The notes beneath the pieces were generated by a model. It was not told where the DNA came from, ran no database searches, and was given only the letters and a program-made list of their open reading frames with translations. Below, one piece after another: positions 5,647 to 6,141 of a stretch of 6,141 nt of DNA. This stretch comes from Chloroflexia bacterium. GTDB taxonomy: Bacteria > Chloroflexota > Chloroflexia > Thermomicrobiales > UBA6265. The stretch lies in the NCBI GenBank assembly GCA_013696265.1, contig JACCYX010000359.1, positions 1-6,141 on the forward strand. Direction: 5' to 3'. The stretch's first letter is position 1. Each line of letters starts with the position of its first letter. The position numbers and the translations under genes are program-made.

Positions 5647-6141
5647 TCAGTTCTCCCGGCCGAAGCCCGTAAGTCGCCAAACGATCGCGGTGAGGACCAG
5701 GGTCGCCAGCAGCACCATCACCGAGACGGCGCTGGCGTACCCGACTTCGTATTGCTGGATGCCCGTGTCGTAGACGTAGGTCATCAGCACGTCGACCTTG
5801 CGCCTGACCACCGGGTTTTGCATGACATAAATCTGGTCGAAGATACGCAGCAGCCCGAGCACGTTCAGCAGCAGCACAACCTTCATCGTCGGCTTCAGCA
5901 GGGGAATCGTGATCTGGCGGATTTGCTGGAAGCGGCTCGCGCCGTCGATCCGCGCGGCTTCGTAGAGCGACGGGCTGATCGTGGTGATCGAGGCCAGGTA
6001 GATGATGGCGGCGTAGCCCATGTCCTTCCAGACCGGCAGCACGATCATCATCGTTCGCGCCCAGGTGGTATTGGTGAGGAAGCGGACCGGGCCGATGTCG
6101 AACAGCGCCAGCAGTTCGTTGACCAAACCGCCGCGCGGCGA
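5647..6141 (-). CDS. Carbohydrate ABC transporter permease, LplB-like (CUT1), C-terminal part
   Basis: The gene runs off the right edge; 164 residues are visible. The frame stays open to base 6141 with 'SPRGGLVNELL', which fits mid-protein sequence of this family, so the in-frame TTG at 6126 is not the start. The EAA loop reads E61-A-A-R-I-D-G-A (61-68) followed by I77-T-I-P80. At least three hydrophobic segments are visible, near residues 31-55, 85-105 and 137-156. It forms a heterodimer with the next gene's product to make the membrane channel of a sugar importer. Its TGA (5647-5649) lies one base before the next start codon, so both are in one operon. About 130-150 N-terminal residues, and probably the binding-protein gene, lie outside the window on the right. 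Confidence 0.9.
   Translation of the reverse strand, partial: SPRGGLVNELLALFDIGPVRFLTNTTWARTMMIVLPVWKDMGYAAIIYLASITTISPSLYEAARIDGASRFQQIRQITIPLLKPTMKVVLLLNVLGLLRIFDQIYVMQNPVVRRKVDVLMTYVYDTGIQQYEVGYASAVSVMVLLATLVLTAIVWRLTGFGREN

Noticed and set aside
4629..5672. 347-codon open frame on the plus strand with a histidine-rich tail
   Set aside because: It is the antisense of the LplC-like permease; the His/Asp/Glu-rich stretch is the reverse reading of membrane-segment codons. It also runs through the REPIN-like element.

Overview
This is high-GC bacterial DNA with five protein genes, two of them cut by the window edges, separated by three non-coding gaps. Each gap carries a long palindromic repeat. 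Carbohydrate ABC transporter parts, a histidine-degradation HutF enzyme and GTAGGGG-type and TGTCATTCCGAG-type dispersed repeats would suit a Chloroflexota (Thermomicrobia-like) or other high-GC soil or thermophile genome. That assignment is inference: no rRNA or phylogenetic marker is present.

Layout: (1) 1-785 (+), the C-terminal part of a sugar-type ABC solute-binding protein. (2) 786-958, a gap between convergent genes holding a REPIN-like inverted pair of hairpins (798-868) and a second hairpin (876-910). (3) 959-2323 (-), a complete hutF, formimidoylglutamate deiminase. (4) 2324-2652, a divergent gap with a TGTCATTCCGAG-type inverted repeat (2402-2497) and a MerR/SoxR-type operator-promoter (2534-2564) facing right. 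(5) 2653-4437 (+), an unusual 594-residue protein with an N-terminal ferredoxin-type Rieske [2Fe-2S] domain and about 480 residues of unrecognised, apparently repeated, helical sequence. (6) 4438-4751, a convergent gap with a larger REPIN-like element (4542-4701). (7) 4752-6141 (-), two coupled CUT1-type carbohydrate ABC permease genes (LplC/YtcP-like and LplB-like), the second truncated by the window end.

The genes do not form one pathway. The transporter parts at the two ends lie on opposite strands and probably belong to separate import systems. hutF is an orphan here, with no other hut gene visible. The most interesting unit is the Rieske fusion gene. It is a single-gene transcription unit behind a near-textbook SoxR-type box with a 19-bp promoter spacer, which suggests a redox- or metabolite-induced oxidoreductase or electron-transfer protein of undescribed function. 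The second point of interest is the REPIN-like family. Its two copies keep the same two-level palindromic design although the stem bases differ.
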